Source: CANHVK01 sp046304235
Lineage (GTDB): Bacteria; Bacteroidota; Bacteroidia; Flavobacteriales_D; Crocinitomicaceae
Reading direction: 5' to 3'
Assembly: GCA_046304235.1 (NCBI GenBank)
Contig: JBKCEW010000190.1
Span: 1-28,816, forward strand
DNA: 28,816 bases
Positions 6,605 through 14,419 of this stretch are shown here, piece after piece (positions within the stretch are counted from its first letter, which is position 1; each line of letters opens with the position of its first letter). A model generated the notes under the pieces. The model was not told where the DNA came from and did not search any database. It saw only the letters and a program-made list of their open reading frames with translations. The position numbers and the translations under genes were made by a program.

Positions 6605-7540
6605 GTGAAAATTTATACTGATATTGAACAGTTTCAATCCATTAAAAACCCTGTTTTGACAATAGGAACCTTTGATGGTGTTCATGTAGGACATCAAAAA
6701 ATCATCGAAAAGATGAAAGAAATTGCCAGAAAAACCAATGGTGAAACGGTGATTTTTACTTTTTTTCCTCATCCAAGAATGGTTGTTAATCCTGCTAATC
6801 ATGGAATTCAATTGATTCAATCACAGGAAGAAAAATTCGAAAAGCTTGCAAAATTAGGAGTAGATCATGTGATTGTATTTCCATTTACGAAGGCTTTTTC
6901 TGAAATAACAGCGGCTGAGTTTGTTTCAGATATATTAATTTCTAAACTAAACATTCATACCATCATTGTAGGTTATGATCATCAATTTGGAAAAAATCGA
7001 GAAGGAAATCTTACTTATTTAGAGAATAAAGGAAAAGAGTTTGGTTTTGAAGTAATTGAAATTCCAGCACATGAAATCAATGCGGTGAATGTAAGTTCGT
7101 CAAAAATAAGACATGCACTGAGTGAGGGTGATATTGAAACAGCAAATCATTATTTAAATGGTTCTTTTGAAATATGGGGAAAAGTAATACATGGTAATAA
7201 ATTAGGAAGGAGCATTGGTTTTCCAACGGCAAACATAGGTGTAGACGATTCTTTGAAAATAGTGCCAGGTAAGGGGGTGTATGCGGTAACTGTGTCAATT
7301 GATGGTGGAAAAGCTCTTTTTGGTATGATGAATATTGGTGTAAGACCAACCGTGAATCAAGAGTTAAAGGAAACAATTGAGGTAAATATATTTGATTTTA
7401 AAGAAGATATCTATGAAAAATCAGTACGTGTTTGTTTACATAAACGCATTCGAAATGAGCACAAATTTGATGGTATAGCATCCCTTACAACACAATTAAA
7501 GCAAGATGAAAAAACTGTTCGCTCTTATTTTCATTTGTAG
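6605..7540 (+). CDS. ribF: Bifunctional riboflavin kinase / FAD synthetase
   Basis: This cytoplasmic enzyme turns riboflavin into FMN and then FAD, using ATP in both steps. The N-terminal FAD synthetase half has the nucleotidyltransferase motif GTFDGVHVGH at residues 21-30 and SSSKIRHAL at 164-172. The C-terminal flavokinase half has GRSIGFPTAN at 201-210, PGKGVYAV and NIGVRPT (243-249). Total length of 311 aa is normal. The start is a GTG at 6605; MKIYTDIEQF fits the family N-terminus and no better ATG exists nearby. A near-consensus -7 element TAACTTTC (6591-6598) stands only six bases before the GTG, so the leader could be extremely short. The 3' end overlaps the next gene by 35 bases. Confidence 0.94.
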   Translation: MKIYTDIEQFQSIKNPVLTIGTFDGVHVGHQKIIEKMKEIARKTNGETVIFTFFPHPRMVVNPANHGIQLIQSQEEKFEKLAKLGVDHVIVFPFTKAFSEITAAEFVSDILISKLNIHTIIVGYDHQFGKNREGNLTYLENKGKEFGFEVIEIPAHEINAVNVSSSKIRHALSEGDIETANHYLNGSFEIWGKVIHGNKLGRSIGFPTANIGVDDSLKIVPGKGVYAVTVSIDGGKALFGMMNIGVRPTVNQELKETIEVNIFDFKEDIYEKSVRVCLHKRIRNEHKFDGIASLTTQLKQDEKTVRSYFHL

Positions 7541-8087
7541 TCCTTTGTTGTATTTCGCTCAAAAGGCAGATACAATCAAGTATTATACCCTTGAAGAAGC
7601 TAGGGCAGTACATTCAGACAGTGTCTTTGCTATTCGATTGACAAAGAAAAAGTTATCTACTATTCCAAAAGAAATACAATTTTACAGAAACCTTCGTCAT
7701 TTAGATTTAAGTAAAAATAAATTGTCTGAATTACCTGAATTTATAAGTTCTTTAACCAATTTGATTGATTTGGATTTAGGAAAAAACAAATTCACTTCTT
7801 TTCCTACAGAAATCTGTAAACTTTCAAATTTGAGACGTTTAGTACTGAATCAAAATCAGTTTACACATATTTCTGAATGTATTGGAAATTTAGAAAACTT
7901 GAATTATTTTGACTTATGGGATACTCCGTTGGAAACCTTTCCAAATGCATTCATCACGATGAAAAATTTAAAGGCAATTGATATGCGAGGTATCTTGTAT
8001 GGTCCTACCTATCAACAAAAATGGATTCGAAATTTACATTGGATTAAAATTGAGTTTGATGCTCCTTGCGATTGTATGGAAAAATAA
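7506..8087 (+). CDS. Secreted leucine-rich-repeat protein
   Basis: A 193-aa protein with a signal peptide (MKKLFALIFICSPLLYFAQ) and about five leucine-rich repeats of 23 residues between about 41 and 160, for example LRHLDLSKNKLSELPEFISS and LIDLDLGKNKFTSFPTEI. The spacing LxxLxLxxNxLxxLPxxIxxLxN is the plant/SDS22-like type common in Bacteroidota. The C-terminus ends in CDCMEK and has no T9SS sorting domain, so the protein is probably periplasmic or membrane attached. Its ATG lies inside ribF (35-base overlap, different frame), implying co-transcription and perhaps translational coupling. LRR domains bind proteins; the partner is unknown. It converges on the next gene with an 11-base gap. 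Confidence 0.8.
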   Translation: MKKLFALIFICSPLLYFAQKADTIKYYTLEEARAVHSDSVFAIRLTKKKLSTIPKEIQFYRNLRHLDLSKNKLSELPEFISSLTNLIDLDLGKNKFTSFPTEICKLSNLRRLVLNQNQFTHISECIGNLENLNYFDLWDTPLETFPNAFITMKNLKAIDMRGILYGPTYQQKWIRNLHWIKIEFDAPCDCMEK

Positions 8088-8098
8088 AAAGAACTAAA

Positions 8099-8623
8099 TT
8101 ATTTTACTGATTTAAGTTTACAGTATTTATCATATCTCTTTATTTCATCTGTTTCCATATTATCTAGATCAAAAGCGTGTGTTGTATACATGATTTCATG
8201 ATCAGATAAACCATCTTTAAACACGCCGATTATATCAAAATTATCTGGAACAAACATACTTGAAATAGGTTTACCATTTCTGCCTTTCACTTCTAATTTG
8301 TTTATAGATTCTGTGTATACAACATAGAAATCAAACCATTGACCTACAATTTCAATATCGTCTGAAATTTTTTCTAGGAATAATATTTTACCATCACCTA
8401 ATATAGCAACCTGATTTTGATCATAGGGTTCATAATCCAAATTACCTTTATAAGTTGCCGGAGATGGATGCCATGTCCACACTTTTTTATATCCTCGTGC
8501 TGCTGCTAACTCTTCCGATGACCGTTCTGTGTATTCATCATCTAATTCATCATTTTCAACCTGGGCAAACGATTGAATTCTCAAAAAACATAAAACAAAA
8601 AGTAATAGGGTCACAATATTCAT
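8099..8623 (-). CDS. Unknown secreted protein, 174 aa
   Basis: I do not recognise a family. The N-terminus is a clear signal peptide (MNIVTLLLFVLCFLRIQSFAQ) followed by an acidic stretch VENDELDDEYTERSSEE. The rest reads like beta-rich segments (KVWTWHPSP, QVAILGDGKILFLE, GQWFDFYVVYTESINKLEVK, FDIIGVFKDGL) and ends with a charged KRYDKYCKLKSVK. There is no lipobox, sorting domain or membrane helix after the signal, so a periplasmic or secreted location is likely. Its ATG lies 14 bases behind the dus stop and no -7 element precedes it, so it is probably read from the dus promoter. Real coding is supported by the signal peptide and by tight operon spacing. Confidence 0.7.
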   Translation of the reverse strand: MNIVTLLLFVLCFLRIQSFAQVENDELDDEYTERSSEELAAARGYKKVWTWHPSPATYKGNLDYEPYDQNQVAILGDGKILFLEKISDDIEIVGQWFDFYVVYTESINKLEVKGRNGKPISSMFVPDNFDIIGVFKDGLSDHEIMYTTHAFDLDNMETDEIKRYDKYCKLKSVK

Positions 8624-8637
8624 ATACTAATATGAAA

Positions 8638-9633
8638 TCAGGTAGTTAATTGAAATTCCTCTGAATGATCTTGAATATAATTTAAAGTTTCCATTATTTC
8701 ATTCAAGTTGAAAGAGGTCACTAATTTCATTCGATATTCTTTAATATGAGCAATTCCTTTAAAATAATTAGAATAATGTCTTTTCATTTCCGCAATTCCG
8801 AGTGATTCACCCTTCCATCTCACGCTCATCTCTAAGTGTTGTTTTGCTACTTCTACACGATCAAAAACGGTTGGAGGAGGAAGCATTTCGCCCGTTTTCA
8901 TAAAATGTTTTACCTCATTAAAAATCCATGGATAACCGATACTCGCTCTTCCTATCATAATTCCATCTACTCCAAATTGATTTCGGTATTCAAGTGCCTT
9001 TTGTGGTGTATCGACATCACCATTTCCAAAGACTGGAATTTTCATGCGTGGATTGTTTTTTACTTCGCCAATTAATGTCCAATCAGCCTCTCCTTTGTAT
9101 AGTTGCTGTCTTGTTCTTCCGTGAATTGAAATAGCTTCAATACCAACGTCTTGTAGTTTTTCAGCGGTTGAAACTACAAATTTTGAATTATCATCCCAAC
9201 CTAAACGTGTTTTTACTGTAACAGGTAAATTCGTGATTTTCACGATTTCCTCAGTCATTTTTACCAATTTAGGGATGTCTTGAAGCATACCTGCTCCTGC
9301 ACCTTTACAAGTTACTTTTTTAACTGGACAACCAAAATTGATATCAATAATGTCAGGATTTGTTTTCTCAATGATTTCTGCTGAACGCTTCATGCTTTCG
9401 ATATCATAACCGAAAATTTGAATACCAACAGGTCTTTCGTATTCGTAAATATCAAGTTTTTTAACACTTTTAGCTGCATCTCGAATTAATCCTTCAGAGG
9501 AAATGAATTCTGTATACATCAAATCAGCACCATGTTTTTTACACAAAGCTCGGAATGGAGGATCACTCACATCTTCCATGGGAGCTAATAATAAAGGGAA
9601 TTCTCCCAACTCGATATTACGGATTTTAACCAT
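8638..9633 (-). CDS. dus: tRNA-dihydrouridine synthase (DusB-type)
   Basis: A flavin enzyme that reduces selected uridines in tRNA D-loops to dihydrouridine. The 331-aa protein has the TIM-barrel landmarks of the family: LLAPMEDVSDPPFR (about 15-28), DINFGCPVKKVTCKGAGAG with catalytic Cys102, TVKTRLGWDD, ISIHGRTRQQLYKGEADW, GNGDVDTP, and GIMIGRASIGYPWIF (FMN phosphate site). The C-terminal helical tRNA-binding domain follows. ATG at 9633 is preceded by a near-perfect Bacteroidota promoter whose -7 element ends only four bases before the start codon. The unknown secreted protein gene follows in the same direction. Confidence 0.93.
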   Translation of the reverse strand: MVKIRNIELGEFPLLLAPMEDVSDPPFRALCKKHGADLMYTEFISSEGLIRDAAKSVKKLDIYEYERPVGIQIFGYDIESMKRSAEIIEKTNPDIIDINFGCPVKKVTCKGAGAGMLQDIPKLVKMTEEIVKITNLPVTVKTRLGWDDNSKFVVSTAEKLQDVGIEAISIHGRTRQQLYKGEADWTLIGEVKNNPRMKIPVFGNGDVDTPQKALEYRNQFGVDGIMIGRASIGYPWIFNEVKHFMKTGEMLPPPTVFDRVEVAKQHLEMSVRWKGESLGIAEMKRHYSNYFKGIAHIKEYRMKLVTSFNLNEIMETLNYIQDHSEEFQLTT

Positions 9634-9637
9634 GTTA

Positions 9638-9667
9638 CAAAGATAATGAATTACTCGGAAGGCTCAA
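9638..9667 (-). promoter_or_regulatory. Bacteroidota promoter for dus, inside the 3' end of the CDF gene
   Basis: On the minus strand TTG (9667-9665) is followed by exactly 19 bases and then TATCTTTG (9645-9638), matching the TTTG-N19-TAnnTTTG style consensus. The ATG of dus begins five bases after the final G. The -33 part lies inside the last codons of the upstream CDF transporter gene. This is the best promoter match in the window. Confidence 0.65.
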
Positions 9668-10532
9668 TGTGAATTAATACATGTCCTAAAGAACCAATAT
9701 GGTTTCTCAATTTATCTTTCAAATTATGGGAGATGGCATGTCCTTCACGTACTGTGATATTACCATCTACTCTGGCATGCAAATCAACATGGTATTTCAT
9801 ACCCGCTTTACGAATGAAACATTTTTCTGTATTTACGATTCCATCAACCGTTTGAGCAATGTTTCTTATTTCCTCAATTAAATCATGGTGAGTATGTTCA
9901 TCCATGATTTCACCTAAAGCAGGTCTGAAAATCAAGTAACTATTATATAAAATGAATCCTGAGGCAAATAATGCCGCCCAATCGTCTGCTGATTCATAGC
10001 CTTTTCCAGCAAATAAAGCAATTGAAATTCCGATAAAAGCAGAAACCGATGTAATAGCATCGCTTCTATGGTGCCAAGCATCTGCCTTCAAGGAAGAACT
10101 ATTCGTTTCTCTACTTTTTTTAAGTACGATTCGATACGAAATTTCTTTCCAAATAATAATTGCTCCTAGAAATAAAAGGGTCCAAGATTTAGGTAATGAA
10201 TGTGGTTTTTGAATATTTTGAATACTTTCATATGCAATAAAACATGCTGAGAAAATTAAAAATGCAACTACTAAAAAGGTAATCAATGGCTCAGCTCGAC
10301 CATGACCATATGGGTGATTTTCATCAGCCGGTCTATTGGTATATTTAATTCCAAATAAAACCAATAATGATGCAAAAATATCTGTTGTTGATTCGATAGC
10401 ATCAGCAATAAGGGCATAAGAATTTCCAAAAATTCCAGCTATCCCTTTTAAAAGTGCAAGTAATGTATTTCCTATTATACTAAAATAGGTCGCTTTTAAA
10501 GCGGTTTGTTCAGATAAGTTTTCTCGATTCAT
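9651..10532 (-). CDS. Cation diffusion facilitator (CDF) family metal exporter
   Basis: An inner-membrane proton/metal antiporter for divalent ions such as zinc, iron or manganese. The 293-aa protein (ATG at 10532; a TTG directly before it at 10535 is less likely) has about six membrane helices and a cytoplasmic C-terminal domain from about residue 210. Metal-site residues are visible: SYALIADAIESTTD in helix 2 (Asp at 44 and 51, with Glu at 47 where many relatives carry His or Asp), HPYGHGRAE after helix 2, and KADAWHHRSDAITS in helix 5 with the HxxxD pair. The C-terminal domain has MDEH and HVDLHARVDG, typical of the dimer metal sites. The metal cannot be told from sequence. Dus lies downstream with its own promoter inside this gene's 3' end. 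Confidence 0.9.
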   Translation of the reverse strand: MNRENLSEQTALKATYFSIIGNTLLALLKGIAGIFGNSYALIADAIESTTDIFASLLVLFGIKYTNRPADENHPYGHGRAEPLITFLVVAFLIFSACFIAYESIQNIQKPHSLPKSWTLLFLGAIIIWKEISYRIVLKKSRETNSSSLKADAWHHRSDAITSVSAFIGISIALFAGKGYESADDWAALFASGFILYNSYLIFRPALGEIMDEHTHHDLIEEIRNIAQTVDGIVNTEKCFIRKAGMKYHVDLHARVDGNITVREGHAISHNLKDKLRNHIGSLGHVLIHIEPSE

Positions 10533-10537
10533 CAATG

Positions 10538-10545
10538 CAAAGTTA
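10538..10545 (-). promoter_or_regulatory. Bacteroidota -7 element (TAACTTTG) for the CDF gene
   Basis: TAACTTTG on the minus strand is a full match to TAnnTTTG and ends five bases before the ATG at 10532. No TTG at the usual spacing is seen upstream. The geometry repeats that of dus and of the T9SS sorting-domain gene. Confidence 0.5.
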
Positions 10546-10596
10546 AGATTTGAATCAGTACTTATTATTAGCTAACTATATTATTTAGAGAATGAA

Positions 10597-10968
10597 TCAT
10601 TTTGAAGTAAAAACTAATATACCAATTATAACTGCAAAAAATGCTGCTATTAAAACCGCTCCCGCTGCTACATCTTTCGTTTTTTTAGCTAATGGATGGT
10701 ATTCTGGAGAAACTAAATCGGTGAGAAATTCAATGGCTGTATTTAGCATTTCGGTAATAAATACAAGAGCTATTGCCAAACCTATCCATAACCATTCAGC
10801 AGTGGATAGTTTAACCATATTCCCTAAAATGATGACAATAACAGTCGCCAATGCATGAATCCAAGCATTATGTTGCGTTTGAAAAAAGGTCTTTAATCCT
10901 CTAAAAGCATAGGAAAAACTTTTGATGCGATTGCGAAGTGAAAAAGGGGTTTCATTCATATTTTTCAT
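10597..10968 (-). CDS. dgkA: Diacylglycerol / undecaprenol kinase, DgkA family
   Basis: A small inner-membrane kinase of 123 aa with an amphipathic N-terminus and three membrane helices (about 37-53, 57-75 and 98-120). Signature residues are present: EMLNTAIE at 73-80 (Glu73, Asn76 and Glu80 match the E. coli active-site set) and KDVAAGAV with Lys98 and Asp99. Such enzymes phosphorylate diacylglycerol in enterobacteria; many relatives outside that group phosphorylate undecaprenol, feeding cell-wall lipid carrier pools. Which substrate applies here is not decided by sequence. The ATG directly follows the TGA of the methyltransferase gene (TGAATG), so coupled translation is likely; ATG at 10959 is an alternative start. 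Confidence 0.92.
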   Translation of the reverse strand: MKNMNETPFSLRNRIKSFSYAFRGLKTFFQTQHNAWIHALATVIVIILGNMVKLSTAEWLWIGLAIALVFITEMLNTAIEFLTDLVSPEYHPLAKKTKDVAAGAVLIAAFFAVIIGILVFTSK

Positions 10969-11637
10969 TCAAAAAACGTTGTAAAGTGTAGTTATAATTT
11001 TCCCTTTTCCAGGAGCTAATTCGATGGAAAGTAATTCCTTCGATGAAAGTACATCCCAGTTAAATGGAGATTCTATTAAATTAATACCACTCTGTTGTTT
11101 TAATCGGATTCCTTGACTTGCAATTTTATCTTTATTTGGTACAAAATCGCCTGAAGGAAGATGTTCTGTTAAAATCACGTATTGATAAGCAGATAGTTTT
11201 TGAATTATTTTTTGTATTTCATGATTGGAAAGATGTTGTAAGACTTGTCTAATGATGGCACAATCACCTTTTGGTAATTCATCTGTTGCTAAATCCAAAC
11301 ACTGAAACGATAGATTTTCAGCTTGAAATCTGTTTTTATTTCGTTCTATTAAGTCAGGTACAATATCTACTCCAATATATTTTTTGGTAAAAGAAACAAA
11401 CTTTTTTCCTACATTAAAATCTCCGCAACCTAAATCACATACGATTAATGGTTCATCAAATGATTGTAAAAACCTTATAACCACTTCTTGGTAGGGTTCA
11501 ATAATAGTGATATCATGTGAACCATCACCAGAGTAAAATTCATATTCTTTACCACCCCAAAGGTACAACTGATAAATTTGTATCATAACCTCTTTTGTTG
11601 GCCATGGAGTCTTATTTTTTGAAGGAATGGTTGACAT
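10969..11637 (-). CDS. Class I SAM-dependent methyltransferase, target unknown
   Basis: From the ATG at 11637 the protein has 222 aa; a TTG at 11652 would add five residues and is less likely. SAM-binding motif I is VCDLGCGDFNVG (about residues 66-77), followed by YIGVDIVPDLI (motif II acidic residue) and a QVLQHL motif after CAIIR, a layout usual for Rossmann-fold methyltransferases. The N-terminal part (TPWPTKEVMIQIYQLYLWGG) is aromatic rich. No membrane or signal segment is seen. The gene overlaps no neighbour but its stop abuts dgkA, so the two are probably one transcript. A near-consensus TAACTTTA (11654-11661) may be its -7 element. The substrate cannot be told. Confidence 0.78.
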   Translation of the reverse strand: MSTIPSKNKTPWPTKEVMIQIYQLYLWGGKEYEFYSGDGSHDITIIEPYQEVVIRFLQSFDEPLIVCDLGCGDFNVGKKFVSFTKKYIGVDIVPDLIERNKNRFQAENLSFQCLDLATDELPKGDCAIIRQVLQHLSNHEIQKIIQKLSAYQYVILTEHLPSGDFVPNKDKIASQGIRLKQQSGINLIESPFNWDVLSSKELLSIELAPGKGKIITTLYNVF

Positions 11638-11678
11638 TTTTTTAACAATCAATTAAAGTTACTATTTTTAAATCAATC

Positions 11679-11703
11679 AAACATTTACTATATTTAAATG
11701 TTT
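11679..11703. repeat. AT-rich perfect dyad between divergent genes
   Basis: AAACATTTA (11679-11687) and TAAATGTTT (11695-11703) are perfect inverted repeats around a seven-base centre. The dyad lies just before the ATG of the epimerase gene and 41 bases from the divergent methyltransferase start, and it covers a near -7 match TATATTTA (11689-11696). It could be an operator, but AT-rich DNA yields such dyads by chance. Confidence 0.35.
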
Positions 11704-11710
11704 TTAAAAT

Positions 11711-12598
11711 ATGGAAAATAACTTTGTCTTAATTGCTGGAGGTAGTGGTTTGATTGGCAAACGATTATTTGAACACCTTTACAAAAAAGGTTTTGATGTT
11801 GCTATTTTAACCAGAAAAAAATCTGAGAAAAACGCAATTTATTGGAATCCAATTAAAGGTGAAATAGATTCTTCACTCTTACACAAAGTTACCCATTTGA
11901 TAAACCTTTCAGGTGTAAGTATTGCTGGAGGTAGATGGACAGAAGCTCGTAAAAAGGAAATTATAGATTCAAGAGTTTTATCCACGGAGTTTTTATTCAA
12001 AAACAAGTCTTATTTTCAAAACCTTAAGCATTATATATCGGCTTCAGGAGTTTCTTGTTATGGTATTCATGATTTGAGTAAAGTATACACTGAAGCAGAT
12101 TCTTTTGGAAATGATTTTTTATCTGAGGTTGTTCAAAAGTGGGAAAAAGCAGCAGATTTATTTTCGTCTATTTGTTTAGTTTCAAAGATTCGTATTAGTC
12201 CTGTATTAGATAGCAAAGGAGGGTTTATTTCCGAAATGAAGAAGCCAATTCATTTTGGTATTGGGGCGGTTTTAGGGACTGGAAATCAATGGATGCCTTG
12301 GATTCATCAGCGTGATTTAGTTTCTATTTTTGAATTTATAATAAATCATAAATTGGAAGGTCCTTTTAATGCAGTATCAGGAAATGTAACCAATCGCACT
12401 CTAACTCAAATGTTGGCTCGTAAACTACACAGACCATTAGTTCTTCCTGCATTGCCTGTTTGGTCTGCAAAACTGATTTTTGGAGAAATGGCTACTTTGT
12501 TTTTGGATGGAGTACAAGTTTCAAATCAAAAGCTGATTGAAAACGGTTTTTCATTTGAATATTCGAATTTAGAAAAGGCACTAGATCAGATTTTATAG
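11711..12598 (+). CDS. TIGR01777-type NAD-dependent epimerase/dehydratase-like protein (SDR39U1/YfcH family)
   Basis: A 295-aa extended short-chain dehydrogenase relative. The dinucleotide-binding glycine motif is AGGSGLIGKR at about residues 9-18. Family hallmarks are HLINLSGVSIAGGRWTEARK (a TIGR01777 signature), an SASGVSCYG segment standing where classical SDRs carry the catalytic YxxxK region, and MPWIHQRDLV. The C-terminal DUF1731 part covers about 245-292 (RPLVLPALPVWSAKLIFGEM). No substrate is established for the bacterial family, so the common label 'sugar nucleotide epimerase' should be read with care. It diverges from the methyltransferase and converges with the GT9 gene (7-base gap). 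Confidence 0.88.
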   Translation: MENNFVLIAGGSGLIGKRLFEHLYKKGFDVAILTRKKSEKNAIYWNPIKGEIDSSLLHKVTHLINLSGVSIAGGRWTEARKKEIIDSRVLSTEFLFKNKSYFQNLKHYISASGVSCYGIHDLSKVYTEADSFGNDFLSEVVQKWEKAADLFSSICLVSKIRISPVLDSKGGFISEMKKPIHFGIGAVLGTGNQWMPWIHQRDLVSIFEFIINHKLEGPFNAVSGNVTNRTLTQMLARKLHRPLVLPALPVWSAKLIFGEMATLFLDGVQVSNQKLIENGFSFEYSNLEKALDQIL

Positions 12599-12605
12599 TA
12601 TAATT

Positions 12606-13628
12606 TTATTTATATAGTAGTTTATTCAAAACTAGACTAACTTCAATCTCTTCAATACATCTACATGTTTTTTTCTTAGAACATATTGGGCAATTGTCGT
12701 CATGTGTAAAAATATGTACATCTTGTCCTAAGGCTTTCCATCTTCCTGGATGAATTGGTTTTCTTGGAGAAAATAAACCACACGTAGTTTTGCCTAGTAT
12801 ACCTGATATGTGTAAAGGTCCCGTTGAACAAGCGACTAAACCCACTGATTTATTTATCAAAACAATGAGTTGATTTAGTGTAAGTTTACCTGTAGAATCA
12901 AAACAATTAGGGTGTTTTGGAATCATATCTCTGAAGAGTAACCCTTCTTTCTCTGTTCCGGTAAATATAACACCATAATTATTTTCAAGTAAATAATTAG
13001 CAAGCTCCGCATAATTTTTCATCCCCCATTCCAAAGCACTTCCTTGTGATTTCGGATGTAGTATAATCGTTTTTGGATGTTGATTAATAAATGAATTGAC
13101 ATCCTCAGGTAAACTTGTTTCTGGCGCTTTAAATGAGGCTATTAAATCCGAAATTTCATTAATAGACGGAATTTCATGTAAACCCAAAGGTCGAAGTAAT
13201 TCAAAATTTAATTGTGATTCATGTAAATCCGATTTTCTACGTGTAAAATTGGGTTTTATATTACAAGTTAAAAAATGAAAAGGACGATGAGAAGTGCCTA
13301 TTCTATATGGAATACCTGCTTTTTTTACTAGACTTGCTATCTCTTTTTTTGGGAAAACGTGTATAAATATATCAATACCAATGGATTGAATAAAAGAAAT
13401 GCGTGCTTGAACCGGTAGTTCTTCCATTGTTTTCCAATCAATAACTTCATCAACTTCAGGTAAGCATTTTATAACTGGTACAGTATAAGTACTTCCAATA
13501 AATACAATTTTTATTGTCGGAAAGTGCTTTTTAAGCCACACACAGATAGGTAGTGTTAATACTACATCACCAATACTATCGGTTCTACTTATAGCTACAG
13601 TTTGGCTTGTTATTTGTAAGTGTTTCAT
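12606..13628 (-). CDS. Glycosyltransferase family 9 (heptosyltransferase-like)
   Basis: A 340-aa cytoplasmic or membrane-associated GT-B enzyme. N-terminal SRTDSIGDVVLTLP (14-27) and C-terminal HPKSQGSALEWGMKNYAEL and STGPLHISGILGKTTCGLF are the standard GT9 landmarks; the second is the nucleotide-sugar pocket. GT9 proteins add heptose or related sugars to the lipopolysaccharide core. A cysteine cluster near the C-terminus (CPICSKKKTCRC) is a shortened version of the CxxC...C...C segment common in this family. It lies six bases behind the GT2 gene and ends the five-gene minus-strand run beginning at tatA. The role in LPS core or another surface glycan is inferred from family and neighbour. 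Confidence 0.85.
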   Translation of the reverse strand: MKHLQITSQTVAISRTDSIGDVVLTLPICVWLKKHFPTIKIVFIGSTYTVPVIKCLPEVDEVIDWKTMEELPVQARISFIQSIGIDIFIHVFPKKEIASLVKKAGIPYRIGTSHRPFHFLTCNIKPNFTRRKSDLHESQLNFELLRPLGLHEIPSINEISDLIASFKAPETSLPEDVNSFINQHPKTIILHPKSQGSALEWGMKNYAELANYLLENNYGVIFTGTEKEGLLFRDMIPKHPNCFDSTGKLTLNQLIVLINKSVGLVACSTGPLHISGILGKTTCGLFSPRKPIHPGRWKALGQDVHIFTHDDNCPICSKKKTCRCIEEIEVSLVLNKLLYK

Positions 13629-13634
13629 AGTAAA

Positions 13635-14411
13635 TTATTTAATGAATGAAACTCCTTTTGTTTGAATTAAATTACGTAATTTTTTGTATTTGGTATAGGT
13701 CGCAAAGGCAGAAATTCGACATATTCTGAAGCCAACTCTTCCATCAAGAAATCCTTTTTTGATAAAATAATCTTTTGTGAATTTTACAATTGGACTGAAA
13801 ATCAATGTGAAGAATGGTGCTTTTTTCCCTTTCTCAAATTGTGCTTTAGCTAGGATGGTTGTGAAATATTCAACTTGTTTATAATGGTCAGATATTGAGT
13901 AGTAACTATAATGTAACAGGTCTCCCTTGAGGTGAATTATTTTTGAGTTTTTATCATGAAGTTCATACTTATCATGTGGGTTTGTACCTCCCCAACTTCC
14001 TTTACGCGAATCCCAAAGACGTAACTTTGTATCAGGATACCAGCCGCAATAGCGAATCCAATGCCCACAATAATTCGTTAAGCGATTCATTGAATAAGTA
14101 TCCGCTTGCCAATTATTTTTTACTTCTAAAATAGAATTCTCTAAAGTTGAATCAAGTGCTTCATCAGCATCTAAAGATAGAATATGTGGATATTTTGCTT
14201 GGGTTATTGCCCAATTTTTTTGTTCTATATGTCCTTCAAAAATATGTTCTACAAACCGAACTCCATGAGATAAACAAATTTCTTTTGTTCTATCTTTCGA
14301 ATAGGAATCGACTACTACAATGTCATCTGCAACATTCTTTAGAGATTCTAAACAACGTCCAATATTACGTTCTTCATTGAAAGTAATTATGACAGCAGAC
14401 AGTAGAATCAT
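13635..14411 (-). CDS. Glycosyltransferase family 2 (WaaE/KdtX-like)
   Basis: A 258-aa GT-A enzyme. The N-terminus LLSAVIITFNEERNIGRCLE and IVVVDSYSKDRT hold the nucleotide-binding residues, and SLDADEAL contains the DxD metal site (Asp81 and Asp83). HIEQKNWAITQAKYPHILSL is typical of the WaaE/KdtX branch, whose studied members add glucose to the inner core of lipopolysaccharide. GTNPHDKYEL and the C-terminal GFLDGRVGFRICRISAFATY are also shared by that branch. It sits eight bases behind the lytic transglycosylase and six before GT9, so a role in the same surface glycan as GT9 is likely. The sugar donor and acceptor are unknown. Confidence 0.87.
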   Translation of the reverse strand: MILLSAVIITFNEERNIGRCLESLKNVADDIVVVDSYSKDRTKEICLSHGVRFVEHIFEGHIEQKNWAITQAKYPHILSLDADEALDSTLENSILEVKNNWQADTYSMNRLTNYCGHWIRYCGWYPDTKLRLWDSRKGSWGGTNPHDKYELHDKNSKIIHLKGDLLHYSYYSISDHYKQVEYFTTILAKAQFEKGKKAPFFTLIFSPIVKFTKDYFIKKGFLDGRVGFRICRISAFATYTKYKKLRNLIQTKGVSFIK

Positions 14412-14419
14412 ATTGAAGA

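Noticed and set aside
10592..10858. Open frame of 88 codons antisense to dgkA
   Set aside because: It mirrors the conserved DgkA coding sequence; the hydrophobic residues arise from the opposite strand of membrane helices.
12606..12720. C-terminal cysteine cluster of GT9 as a new zinc domain
   Set aside because: Cysteine-rich C-terminal segments are common in GT9 heptosyltransferase-like proteins; this one is only shorter.
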